Shown in pieces: positions 8,914 to 18,051 of a stretch of 64,000 bases of DNA. The position numbers and the translations under genes are program-made. The DNA is from Echinicola strongylocentroti (GTDB taxonomy: Bacteria > Bacteroidota > Bacteroidia > Cytophagales > Cyclobacteriaceae), in assembly GCF_003260975.1 (NCBI RefSeq), contig NZ_CP030041.1, forward strand, positions 6,017,501-6,081,500. The letters run 5' to 3'. How positions within the stretch are numbered: the stretch's first letter is position 1; the number at the start of each line of letters is the position of its first letter. Under the pieces are notes generated by a model. It ran no database searches, was not told where the DNA came from, and saw only the letters and a program-made list of their open reading frames with translations.

Positions 8914-10359
8914 ATGAAAACGTTGAAATTGATTGTGGGATTATTGGGGATTTATCTACTCCCAGCTCTTGCAAGCGGACAGGAATATACTTCCCCGCCT
9001 AATGTGATCCTTATCGTCTCAGACGACCACGGAAAGGATGCACTGGGGGCTTATGGTAATTCCGTGGTAAAAACCCCGGCATTGGACCATCTGGCCGCAG
9101 AGGGAGTGAAATATACAAATGCCTACTGCACTAGTGCCAGTTGTGCAGCCAGTAGATCCGTGATCCTTACGGGGATGTACGGTCACGCTACTGGTTCATA
9201 TGGGCATACGCATGATTATCATCACTTCAGTACCTATGATTCGGTAAGGTCATTACCGGTGATTTTGCGAGATCATGGTTACAGAACAGCAAGAGTGGGA
9301 AAATATCATTTGGCCCCAGAGCAGGTATATGACTTTGACGTAGTGCTGGATGCCGATGAGAGGAGCACAGTGGAAATGGCCGAACAGAGCAAGGAGATTA
9401 TAGAAGGTGAAGCTCCCTTTTTTCTTTATTTCTGCCCGGGTGATCCCCATCGTGGTAGTCCGTTTAAACCAGAAAAATGGGATGATCCCAATAGCTTTGG
9501 AAATAGACCCGAAGGGTACCCCGGCGTTGAACCTATAGCCTATCAGCCGGAGAGGGTAAAGGTTCCGGATTTTTTGCCCGATACTAAAATAGTCAGGGAG
9601 GAATTGGCCGAGTATTATAAGAGCGTATCCCGTATGGACCAAGGAATCGGTAAGTTGATGGAATATCTAGAACAGTCTGGAAAAAAACAACAGACCATCG
9701 TCATTTATATTTCAGATAATGGGATCGCTTTTCCAGGTGCCAAGACCACATTATACCAAGCAGGGATACAGCTTCCGTGCATTGTGTATGCACCAGGTGT
9801 TTCAAAAAAGGAAACTACCAGCCGTTCTCCTATTTCGTGGGTCGATCTATGTCCTACCATATTGGATTTAGTGGGGATTTCCGTTGAGGAAGACCAGTTT
9901 CATGGCCGGTCATTTAAACAGACGATTAGTGATCCTCAGAAGTATATTGAAAAAAGTGTGTATGCCTCTCATACATTTCACGAAATCACTATGTACTATC
10001 CCATGAGATCAGTGATAGAAGGAGATATGAAACTTATATGGAACATTGCCTATCAACTGCCTTATCCCTTTGCCTCTGACCTATGGTGGTCTTCCAGTTG
10101 GCAGGAGGCCGAAAGGGGGAGTCAAATGACTTTTGGCCCTAGGCTTAGGGATAAATATATCCATAGGGATGAATTTGAACTCTATGATCTTAGCACAGAC
10201 CCCTTGGAATTAAATAATCTGGTGGATAAAGTAGGGTATCATGAAATACTCAAACAGCTGAAAAATAACATCAAGACTTTTCAATCACAGACAAGGGACC
10301 CTTGGATGATAATGTGGGATCACGGTACCGCTATTCAAGGTAGCGGGGTAGGGCTATGA
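8914..10359 (+). CDS. S1 family sulfatase with CAASR active site
   Basis: A 481-residue exported sulfatase (signal peptide ending near ALASGQ). Metal-binding block NVILIVSDDHGKDALG; active-site motif SCAASR with Cys77. The third position is Ala rather than the usual Pro, which still fits the C-x-(A/P)-x-R rule for formylglycine formation. Further blocks are VGKYHLAPE and IYISDNG. The general layout recalls heparan N-sulfatase-like members of S1, but the context argues for a sulfated galactan. Eight bases separate it from the preceding hydrolase gene, so they are co-transcribed. Confidence 0.9.
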   Translation: MKTLKLIVGLLGIYLLPALASGQEYTSPPNVILIVSDDHGKDALGAYGNSVVKTPALDHLAAEGVKYTNAYCTSASCAASRSVILTGMYGHATGSYGHTHDYHHFSTYDSVRSLPVILRDHGYRTARVGKYHLAPEQVYDFDVVLDADERSTVEMAEQSKEIIEGEAPFFLYFCPGDPHRGSPFKPEKWDDPNSFGNRPEGYPGVEPIAYQPERVKVPDFLPDTKIVREELAEYYKSVSRMDQGIGKLMEYLEQSGKKQQTIVIYISDNGIAFPGAKTTLYQAGIQLPCIVYAPGVSKKETTSRSPISWVDLCPTILDLVGISVEEDQFHGRSFKQTISDPQKYIEKSVYASHTFHEITMYYPMRSVIEGDMKLIWNIAYQLPYPFASDLWWSSSWQEAERGSQMTFGPRLRDKYIHRDEFELYDLSTDPLELNNLVDKVGYHEILKQLKNNIKTFQSQTRDPWMIMWDHGTAIQGSGVGL

Positions 10360-10488
10360 ATTCACTATCAAGAAAAGTCAAGGTGGTTAATTGTTATGTA
10401 CTATTAGGAACATAAAATAAACGTGGAGAAACACCCTAAGGCCTTTGATTGTAGAACTTTGGTCTATTAAACTCAAAATAATAGTAAA

Positions 10489-11925
10489 ATGATCAAGAAA
10501 ATACAGCCTCTTCTAGTGGCCTTGTTTATGGTGGCCTTATCAGTAAATGGCCAGCAAGACAAAACTCCCAAAAAACCCAACATCATTTATATCCTTGCAG
10601 ACGATTTGGGTTATGGGGATTTAGGGTGTTATGGACAAGACAAGATACTCACTCCCAACTTGGATGACATGGCGGCATCAGGAGTCAAGTTTACCCAACA
10701 TTATGCTGGACAAACCGTGTGTTCCCCGTCACGGTGTTCTCTGATGACAGGCAAGCACATGGGGAATGCTTCCGTAAAACGGAATGGGCAACTAATGGAT
10801 TCCAATGATGTGACCGTAGCAGAACTCCTAAAGGAAGCTGGCTATACCACCGGGGCGATTGGAAAATGGGGGCTCTCCAATGGGCCATTACAAACCAATA
10901 GTGCCAACCAAAAGGGATTTGACCACTGGTTTGGCTATGATAATCAAGGGTTTGCCCATTTTTATTATCCAGAATATATGTGGCGGAACCATACCAAAGT
11001 CAACTATCCCGAAAACGTATCTATAAGAGATGCATCAGGAGCGTACCTACAAGGTAGAGGGACCTATTCCCATGATGAATTTACGAAAGAGGCGCTTTGG
11101 TTTATTGAAGAAAACAAAGACAATCCCTTTTTCCTCTATTTGCCATATACTATTCCTCATGCTGAATTGACGGTTCCCGAGGATTCCTTAGAGCCATATT
11201 CATCTCTTGGATGGCCTGAGCGCAAGAAAAAAGAAGGTGGAGGAGGGGGGACTCCTGGCGATGAAGGCTATGGCAGCCAATATGACGGCGGCTATTGTGC
11301 CCAAGACAATCCCAATGCCACCTATGCGGCCATGATTTCAAGAATGGATCGAGATATTGGAAAAATCAGAGCGCTGATATCCCAGTTGGGATTGGACGAG
11401 AATACCATTATCATGTTTGCCAGCGACAATGGCCCTGATGAAGCGGGAGGCAACGACCTAGATTTTTTTAACAGTACGGCTGGACTTCGAGGACGCAAAA
11501 GAGATATTTATGAGGGAGGAATACGGTCTCCATTTATAGTGGAGTGGAAAGGAAGCATCCCATCTGGGACCGTTAACAATATGCCATCTGCTTTTTGGGA
11601 TTTTTTACCCACTGCTTGTGATTTAGCAGGAGTCACTATTCCGGAATATACAGATGGGGTTAGTTTATTACCGACACTTTTGGGAAAGAAAAAACAGCAA
11701 AAAAAGCACGATTACCTTTATTGGGAATGGGGAACGGTCCAAGCGGTCAGGGTGGACAATTGGAAGCTTCATTATATCAATTCAACCAAAAATGACAGTA
11801 AACCTATTTATGAGCTATACGATCTGGATAAGGATCCTTTCGAAATCAATAATGTCGCCCAATCACATCCCCAATTGATCAATAAGCTCAAGAAATATTT
11901 TGCCGATGCTACCCAAACAAGATAA
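10489..11925 (+). CDS. S1 family arylsulfatase-type enzyme
   Basis: A 478-residue protein with a signal peptide (ending SVNGQQ). Classic arylsulfatase A-like order: NIIYILADDLGYGDLGCYG, active-site CSPSR with Cys78, GAIGKWGLS, IPHAEL, MFASDNGPDE around residue 313 and the C-terminal YELYDLDKDPFEINN. Exported, and dependent on formylglycine maturation. A glycine-rich loop (KKEGGGGGTPGDEG, near residue 255) is an unusual low-complexity insert. A 129-base gap precedes the gene with no clear terminator; the GH2 gene follows after one base. Confidence 0.93.
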   Translation: MIKKIQPLLVALFMVALSVNGQQDKTPKKPNIIYILADDLGYGDLGCYGQDKILTPNLDDMAASGVKFTQHYAGQTVCSPSRCSLMTGKHMGNASVKRNGQLMDSNDVTVAELLKEAGYTTGAIGKWGLSNGPLQTNSANQKGFDHWFGYDNQGFAHFYYPEYMWRNHTKVNYPENVSIRDASGAYLQGRGTYSHDEFTKEALWFIEENKDNPFFLYLPYTIPHAELTVPEDSLEPYSSLGWPERKKKEGGGGGTPGDEGYGSQYDGGYCAQDNPNATYAAMISRMDRDIGKIRALISQLGLDENTIIMFASDNGPDEAGGNDLDFFNSTAGLRGRKRDIYEGGIRSPFIVEWKGSIPSGTVNNMPSAFWDFLPTACDLAGVTIPEYTDGVSLLPTLLGKKKQQKKHDYLYWEWGTVQAVRVDNWKLHYINSTKNDSKPIYELYDLDKDPFEINNVAQSHPQLINKLKKYFADATQTR

Positions 11926-11926
11926 A

Positions 11927-14900
11927 ATGAACAGGGTAGCCATTAACGGTTTCCTACTGCTATATGCCTTTTTTTTGGTAGCTACTACCAATGGCCAATC
12001 AAGAATTTCAATCAATAACGACTGGAAATTCAAGCTTGGCGATCATCCTGAGGTACTTGAAAGAGATTTTAGGCCTGCTGGATGGAGGACATTGGACGTA
12101 CCTCATGACTGGAGCATAGAGGGAGAGTATGATAAGGATGCACCCATGGGCGGAAGAGGAGGATACCTTCCCTCGGGAATAGGCTGGTATTATAAAGAGA
12201 TTCCAGTTGCTGCCTCATGGAAAGGTAAAATGGTGAGCATCGAATTTGACGGTGTGTTTATGAACAGCACTGTATGGGTAAATGGAGACAGTTTAGGTAC
12301 CAGACCATATGGATGGATTTCTTTTGATTATGATGTAAGTGGGAAGGTGGTCCAGGATTCTGTGTTGAGAGTAGCTGTGAGGGTGGATAATACTCCCCAG
12401 CCTGCAGCACGATGGTATACAGGAAGTGGGATTTATGCCAATACTTGGTTAAGGGTGACCGACCTCATTCATACGGAGGAAAGGGAGACTTTTGTCCGTA
12501 CGGAAGACAACATCGTCAAGACCAGTGGTACAATCAGGAATGCAGGTTCATCTTCGGAAGGGCTTACTGCGACAATGGCTATTTTGGACAAGGAAGGAAA
12601 AACAGTTTCCAGTATAGGTAAAAAATATCACTTACCTGCTGGTGGGGAAGTGGCGTTCAATGAAGAAATAGAAGTGCCTGAGGTAAAAAAATGGTCACCG
12701 GGAGCCCCGTACCTTTACCGCCAAGTCATTACACTTGCCAAAGGTAAAAAAGTGTATCATCAAGATACTGTAACGTTTGGGTTTAGAGAAGTGGAATGGA
12801 AGCCCAAATCTGGTGTTTGGATCAATGGAGAACATATTAAATTACGGGGTGTCTGTAACCATCAAGATGCGGGAGCTTTCGGAGCCGCTGTACCCGACAA
12901 GATCCTTCGCTATAGAATTCAGCAGTTAAAAGATATGGGGGTAAATGCCATTAGGACAGCCCATAACCCCCAGACTCCCCAATTTTATGAAATGTGTGAT
13001 GAAATGGGGATGTTGGTAATGGACGAGATTTTTGATGGATGGGAGCAAAAAGCCGATAATGATTATGGCGCCAGGTTTTTTGACGATTGGTGGGAACGTG
13101 ATCTTACGGATTGGGTAAAGCGAGACCGCAACCATCCCAGTATTATCCTATATAGCATAGGTAATGAGACTCACGGGGATATCGCCAAGAGCATGGTAAG
13201 CAAATGTCATCAGCTGGATCCCAGCCGACCAGTAACGTCAGGCCATTCTGCATCCGAGTATATGGATGTTTTTGGAGTCAATGGAGCCAGTGAAAAAAAA
13301 GGATGGTTGCAATCGATGCCTACAGACCGGGTGTTTGTCGGGACAGAAAACACCCATACCTGGCAGGTGAGAGGCTTTTACCGAACCAAGACTTGGTATA
13401 GGGATGGATACCCCAACCAACGTCAACAACCCTACTATTATCCTGATCTGACAGAAAATGAGTTGTTTACCTATGATTGGGCTGATGCTTCGGCCAAGAC
13501 CCATTACAAACAGGTGTTCAATTCCAGCTATGATAATGCCATGGTACGATTGACTTCTAGGCAGAGTATTGAATTGTTACGGGATACTCCCCATTACGCA
13601 GGCACTTTTAGGTGGACTGGGCATGATTATATTGGAGAAGCGACTTATGTCCATGGAGGGTGGCCGTTCAGGGCCTTTATGGGAGGAGCAATAGACTTGG
13701 CCAATTTCGAAAAAGATCTCTATTATCTTTATAAAAGCCAATGGACTACGGATCCAATGGTCCATATCCTTCCCCATTGGACACACCCTACACTGAAAAG
13801 AGGAGCACTGGTACCGGTTTGGGTGTATTCCAATTGTGATGAGGTAGAGTTAGTGGTAAATGGTAAGTCTTTGGGTAAGAAATCACCGGGAGAAAGCTGG
13901 GATAAGATGCAATGTGAATGGATGGTGCCTTATGAACCGGGAACTATCCAGGCCATAGGTTATATGGCAGGAAAAGAGACAGTGAATGAAGTGATTGCTT
14001 CTGCTGATCCTCCATCACAAATATCACTGAGCGTAGACGGCAAAGCCTTACAATCCAAAAAGGGTGACATCGCCCAAGTTCGCGTGAGCAGTGAGGATAG
14101 AAATGGAGAATTTTATCCGTATGGTGAAAACAGGACCTACTTCACCGTCCTCGGGCCAGGAAGGATCAAAGCGCTGGACAATGGCAGCCCAGTGGACACG
14201 GAAAGCCATGTAGGTACAGATAACCGCACAGCCTTTTTTGGTTTGACGCGGGCCTACATAGCATCCACATCTGCTTATGGGGATATTTCCTTGGTAGCTG
14301 CTTCGATATTAGGAGAGAAACAACAAATAACTTCCAGGGAAGTCAGTATTGATGTGGCTATTTTGGGACTAAGAGGTGAAGTCCATGCTCCAGAGGTGAA
14401 GGTATACTATACCACAGATGGCAGGGAGCCTAACCTAGGAAGTAGTGCATATGACAATCCTTTTGAAGTAGCCCCTGGCACTATTGTGCGGGCATTGGTT
14501 ACGCTGGATGGTATCCCTGCCCAAAGGCTGGAAGAAGAATTTGGTACTGGAGCAGGGATGGTCTGGGATGCGAAGACTTCAGCCAAAAAACTAGCTGGAG
14601 ACCAAGCTGAAGACGCCAGTTACGTACAGGCAATCGTCTCCAGCGATGGACAAGGTTATAATGGCAAAGGCTATGTGGATTTTGGAAGAAATGCGGGTGG
14701 CTATGTGGAGTGGTACCAGGAAAACGATGGAAGTGATGGCGAGTTTGTACTAGAGTTAAGGTACAGTGCTTCCCCTAAGGTCAGGGATCAATACAGAGTG
14801 AGGCTGATGATCAATGGAAAAGAGCAAAACATCATCCTGCCTGCCACGAAAAACTATCGGAAAGATTGGGTAGTGAAAAATATCCGTGTAGATCTAAAAG

Positions 14901-14974
14901 CAGGAGCCAATAACATCCGCATAATGCCCATGGATGATGATGGATTTGCTATTGATCAACTTAAAATAAACTAA
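11927..14974 (+). CDS. GH2 family glycoside hydrolase, probable beta-galactosidase, multidomain
   Basis: About 1015 residues from the ATG at 11927, chosen because it gives a signal peptide (MNRVAINGFLLLYAFFLVATTNGQ) one base after the sulfatase stop; an upstream in-frame ATG at 11900 lies inside the sulfatase gene. Domains in order: GH2 sugar-binding (WRTLDVPHDWSIEGEY), Ig-like, TIM barrel with acid/base Glu414 (YSIGNETHG) and likely nucleophile Glu474 (FVGTENTH), a DUF4982-like domain, a chitobiase-C-terminal-like segment (VKVYYTTDGREPN) and a C-terminal CBM6/35-like beta-sandwich ending FAIDQLKIN. It should release beta-linked galactose from desulfated oligomers after export. Beta-glucuronidase or mannosidase activity cannot be fully excluded, but the galactan context favours galactose. 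Confidence 0.88.
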   Translation: MNRVAINGFLLLYAFFLVATTNGQSRISINNDWKFKLGDHPEVLERDFRPAGWRTLDVPHDWSIEGEYDKDAPMGGRGGYLPSGIGWYYKEIPVAASWKGKMVSIEFDGVFMNSTVWVNGDSLGTRPYGWISFDYDVSGKVVQDSVLRVAVRVDNTPQPAARWYTGSGIYANTWLRVTDLIHTEERETFVRTEDNIVKTSGTIRNAGSSSEGLTATMAILDKEGKTVSSIGKKYHLPAGGEVAFNEEIEVPEVKKWSPGAPYLYRQVITLAKGKKVYHQDTVTFGFREVEWKPKSGVWINGEHIKLRGVCNHQDAGAFGAAVPDKILRYRIQQLKDMGVNAIRTAHNPQTPQFYEMCDEMGMLVMDEIFDGWEQKADNDYGARFFDDWWERDLTDWVKRDRNHPSIILYSIGNETHGDIAKSMVSKCHQLDPSRPVTSGHSASEYMDVFGVNGASEKKGWLQSMPTDRVFVGTENTHTWQVRGFYRTKTWYRDGYPNQRQQPYYYPDLTENELFTYDWADASAKTHYKQVFNSSYDNAMVRLTSRQSIELLRDTPHYAGTFRWTGHDYIGEATYVHGGWPFRAFMGGAIDLANFEKDLYYLYKSQWTTDPMVHILPHWTHPTLKRGALVPVWVYSNCDEVELVVNGKSLGKKSPGESWDKMQCEWMVPYEPGTIQAIGYMAGKETVNEVIASADPPSQISLSVDGKALQSKKGDIAQVRVSSEDRNGEFYPYGENRTYFTVLGPGRIKALDNGSPVDTESHVGTDNRTAFFGLTRAYIASTSAYGDISLVAASILGEKQQITSREVSIDVAILGLRGEVHAPEVKVYYTTDGREPNLGSSAYDNPFEVAPGTIVRALVTLDGIPAQRLEEEFGTGAGMVWDAKTSAKKLAGDQAEDASYVQAIVSSDGQGYNGKGYVDFGRNAGGYVEWYQENDGSDGEFVLELRYSASPKVRDQYRVRLMINGKEQNIILPATKNYRKDWVVKNIRVDLKAGANNIRIMPMDDDGFAIDQLKIN

Positions 14975-14986
14975 ATAAAGAGTTCC

Positions 14987-15129
14987 TTAAACCTGAATTA
15001 TGCATTAGCTTAATTGACTATCCGTGATAGTACACGTGATGAAACCATTATTAAAGGATGGTTACCTGCAAAATTCAGGAGACTCATTTTACTTATCTAT
15101 TACGATTCCTAATGCATAAACCGTGTTAA
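14987..15129. repeat. MITE-like element with terminal inverted repeats, complete copy (143 bp)
   Basis: Left end TTAAACCTGAATTATGCATT... (14987-15008) is mirrored by the right end CTAATGCATAAACCGTGTTA... (15109-15129) in inverted orientation, about 16 of 21 positions pairing. It fills nearly all of the 167-base gap between the GH2 gene and the next sulfatase. A second full copy is at 28550-28725 and a right-end copy at 20150-20233. It is too short to code for a transposase. Confidence 0.65.
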
Positions 15130-15141
15130 AATCATGAGCAG

Positions 15142-16668
15142 ATGAAAAAAGTACTATTGATTTGGGCGTTTGGTCTAGCTGGATTGGCGGGCTGTTCTTC
15201 CTCTACTACGCAAGATAAAACAGATCGAAAGCCAAATATATTGTGGATTTTTGTAGAGGATCTATCTCCATTTTTAGGGTGTTATGGCGATACGATTAAT
15301 GATGGTCATACACCTATTATCGATGGTTTGACTTCGAATGGTGTGCTTTTCGAACGGGCCTATGCTACTGCCCCCGTATGTTCAGCTAGCCGTTCAGCTG
15401 TAATTACAGGGAAAATGCAGACCACCTTGGGAGTGCACCATCATCGGTCCAGCCGTACAGATGAAGGAAATGTGGTACCGGATAGTTTGAGGATTTACCT
15501 ACCGGAAGAGGTAGAGACCATTCCTGAAATGATGAAGGAGGCAGGTTACTTTACCTTTAACAGCGGCAAAGATGACTATAATTTCCATTACGATCGCCTG
15601 GATTTGTATGATGTAGGAACGGCCTCAGATTATATCACCGGAATGAACGGGTGGCAGGGAAATAAGGCTGAGCATGCCCTGTCCATTACCAAGGATACTT
15701 GGACTGCCAGAAGTTCAAAGGAACAACCTTGGTTTGGGCAGATTGAATTGAAAGGAGGAAAGGCCGGAAATCAGTATGTAAGAGAAGGCGAACTACTTGC
15801 AGATGACGAGCTGCCCTTACCTCCTTACTTTCCGGATGTCCCTTCCCACAGAGAGGCTTGGACCACTCACTTTAATGCAAATCGTGGCACCGATGTCAGA
15901 GTAGAAGAGATACTCAAACAGCTGAAAGAGGATGGAGAATTGGAGCATACAGTAATCTTTTTCTTTTCGGACCACGGAAGCAATACTTCACTGAGGCATA
16001 AACAATTTTGCTACGAGGGGGGGATGAAAGTGCCATTGATCATCAGTGGGGACCATCCCTTCATTCAAAAGGGAACTAGAAACAGTGACTTGGTTTCCCT
16101 ATTGGATGTGGCAGCGACCACACTGGAAATGGGAGGAGTTGAACGTCCTGAATATTTTGATGGACAGTCGCTCTTTTCGGAGGATTATCATGCTAGGGAT
16201 TATGTGATTGGGGCGAGAGACCGATGTGATTTTACTATAGATAGGATCAGGACGGTTCGCACGGAGGACTTCCGGTACATTAGGAATTTTTTTCCGGAAA
16301 GATCCATGATGCAGCCAGGGTATAGGGACAATAAGCCCGTTGTCAAGGATTTGAAAGCATTGCACAAAGAAGGGAAGCTAACACCTTACCAAGACCAATT
16401 TTGGTTTGGGGATAGGCCCAAGGAGGAATTATACCTATTGAAAGATGATCCCCACCAAATCAACAACTTGGCCGGAGATCCCCAATACCAACAGGTATTG
16501 GAAGAGCATCGAGAGATACTGGAAAATTGGATAAAAGATACCAACGACCAAGGGCAATATCCTGAGGATCCTCGTCAACTGAAAGCTGTGTATGACTTAT
16601 GGAAAGATCGTCCCCAATTTAAAGGACAAGACGTCAATCCCGAGTACAGACAGTTTTTAGGGAAATAA
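15142..16668 (+). CDS. S1 family sulfatase (lipoprotein)
   Basis: A 508-residue lipoprotein (lipobox LAGC near residue 18). N-terminal block NILWIFVEDLSPFLGCYG, active-site CSASR at Cys80, and metal-site segment FFFSDHGSN near residue 275. The central region is shorter and different from the arylsulfatase-like members, with YNFHYDRLDLYD, resembling the heparan-sulfatase-like branch of S1. It shares an N-terminal style (W-[IL]-[FM]-x-E-D) with the sulfatase at 18052, suggesting those two are closer to each other than to the rest. The upstream gap carries a MITE-like repeat that may have separated it from the GH2 gene or supplied promoter DNA. Confidence 0.92.
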   Translation: MKKVLLIWAFGLAGLAGCSSSTTQDKTDRKPNILWIFVEDLSPFLGCYGDTINDGHTPIIDGLTSNGVLFERAYATAPVCSASRSAVITGKMQTTLGVHHHRSSRTDEGNVVPDSLRIYLPEEVETIPEMMKEAGYFTFNSGKDDYNFHYDRLDLYDVGTASDYITGMNGWQGNKAEHALSITKDTWTARSSKEQPWFGQIELKGGKAGNQYVREGELLADDELPLPPYFPDVPSHREAWTTHFNANRGTDVRVEEILKQLKEDGELEHTVIFFFSDHGSNTSLRHKQFCYEGGMKVPLIISGDHPFIQKGTRNSDLVSLLDVAATTLEMGGVERPEYFDGQSLFSEDYHARDYVIGARDRCDFTIDRIRTVRTEDFRYIRNFFPERSMMQPGYRDNKPVVKDLKALHKEGKLTPYQDQFWFGDRPKEELYLLKDDPHQINNLAGDPQYQQVLEEHREILENWIKDTNDQGQYPEDPRQLKAVYDLWKDRPQFKGQDVNPEYRQFLGK

Positions 16669-16709
16669 GATCGATGTTTTCCATATATGGTTATTTAAAT
16701 GATTAGAAC

Positions 16710-18044
16710 ATGAAATATTTACTATTTACTTCATTACTTCTTTGGTATATGACCTGTAGCGCAGGTGCCAAAGAAAAGCAACCCAATATTATCATTCTTT
16801 TTGTCGATGATTATGGCTGGTCCCATGTAGGGTACCGAAATGCCACTTACCATACCCCGAACCTTGCCCAACTTAAACGTGAGGGAATGGAATTTACAAG
16901 AGCCTATGTGCCCACTCCCACATGTAGCCCCAGTAGAGCTTCCTTACTTACTGGAAAGGAAGCTATTAGGATGGAGATGCCCCGTCATATTCCCCATGAA
17001 CATCCTGACGGATCCAATTCTTCCAAATACAGTTATTGGGAAACCGACCCATCTCATACTCCTTCGATAAACTGGTTGCCATTGGAAGAAGTTACCTATG
17101 CTGAAAGCCTGGCGAACGGTGGGTATACCAATTATTTTATTGGTAAGTGGCATTTGGGACACGAACCATACCATCCCATTCACCAGGGATTTGATGACCA
17201 GTTCGGTACAAGTAACTTTGGCCATCCCAGAAGTTATTATCCGCCTTATTTTAACAACTCCGATGTTCTGAAAGATACGCCATCCGATAAATACCTAACT
17301 GATAACCTGACTGATAGGGCAGTCGAATTTTTGGAAAATTACGATAAGACGAAGCCCTTCCAACTTTCGTTCTGGTACTATAACGTACATGGACCACATG
17401 AAGGGCCCAAGGAGTTGGTAGGCAAGTACCTTGATAGAGGGATGCCCAAGGCGGAAGCCAATTATGCGGCTATGGTCGAGGCCATGGATACCTCTGTGGG
17501 AAGAATCAAAGAAGCTGTCGAAAAAAACGGGTTGGCCGAAAATACGATCATCTTTCTGATATCTGATCAGGGAGGGCTTTTTTCCAATGCCCCCCTGAGC
17601 GGAGGAAAACGTGGCGGAAACACCTTGGGTGAAGGCGGTGCCCGGGTTCCTTTTATCGTGTGGTATCCCGAAATGATCGAAGCCGGCTCTGTTTTTACTG
17701 ATCCGATTCAGACGATAGATGTGTATCCTACGCTTATGGATATAGCTGGACTTAAGGGCAATGACAACAAAGATATCAACGGCATTAGCCTTTTACCTGC
17801 TTTGAAGGGAGAGTCCCTTCCCAAGAGGAACTTGTATTTTTATAGGGCCTATGAAGATCAATATGCTGCGATTATAAGGGGACCATGGAAACTAAAAAAA
17901 TACCGTAGCGGAAAGGTAGAGCTGTATAATATCGATGAAGATATTAGCGAGACCCATGATCTGGTGGAATCAGAAAAGAAAATGACCAGAGCACTGGCAA
18001 ATAGCCTAGCTGAATGGGAAAAAGAAGCGGTTCCTTTCAAATGA
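16710..18044 (+). CDS. S1 family sulfatase
   Basis: A 444-residue exported sulfatase; the N-terminus has a hydrophobic signal sequence ending near CSAGA. Blocks seen: NIIILFVDDYGWSHVGYRN, CSPSR with Cys72, FIGKWHLGHEPYHP around residue 145, and LISDQGGLFS near residue 285, in which the usual DNG is DQG, an atypical metal-site variant. It lies 41 bases after one sulfatase and 7 bases before the next, so it is in the same operon. The target is probably a galactan sulfate ester; position on the sugar is unknown. Confidence 0.92.
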   Translation: MKYLLFTSLLLWYMTCSAGAKEKQPNIIILFVDDYGWSHVGYRNATYHTPNLAQLKREGMEFTRAYVPTPTCSPSRASLLTGKEAIRMEMPRHIPHEHPDGSNSSKYSYWETDPSHTPSINWLPLEEVTYAESLANGGYTNYFIGKWHLGHEPYHPIHQGFDDQFGTSNFGHPRSYYPPYFNNSDVLKDTPSDKYLTDNLTDRAVEFLENYDKTKPFQLSFWYYNVHGPHEGPKELVGKYLDRGMPKAEANYAAMVEAMDTSVGRIKEAVEKNGLAENTIIFLISDQGGLFSNAPLSGGKRGGNTLGEGGARVPFIVWYPEMIEAGSVFTDPIQTIDVYPTLMDIAGLKGNDNKDINGISLLPALKGESLPKRNLYFYRAYEDQYAAIIRGPWKLKKYRSGKVELYNIDEDISETHDLVESEKKMTRALANSLAEWEKEAVPFK

Positions 18045-18051
18045 TAGCACA

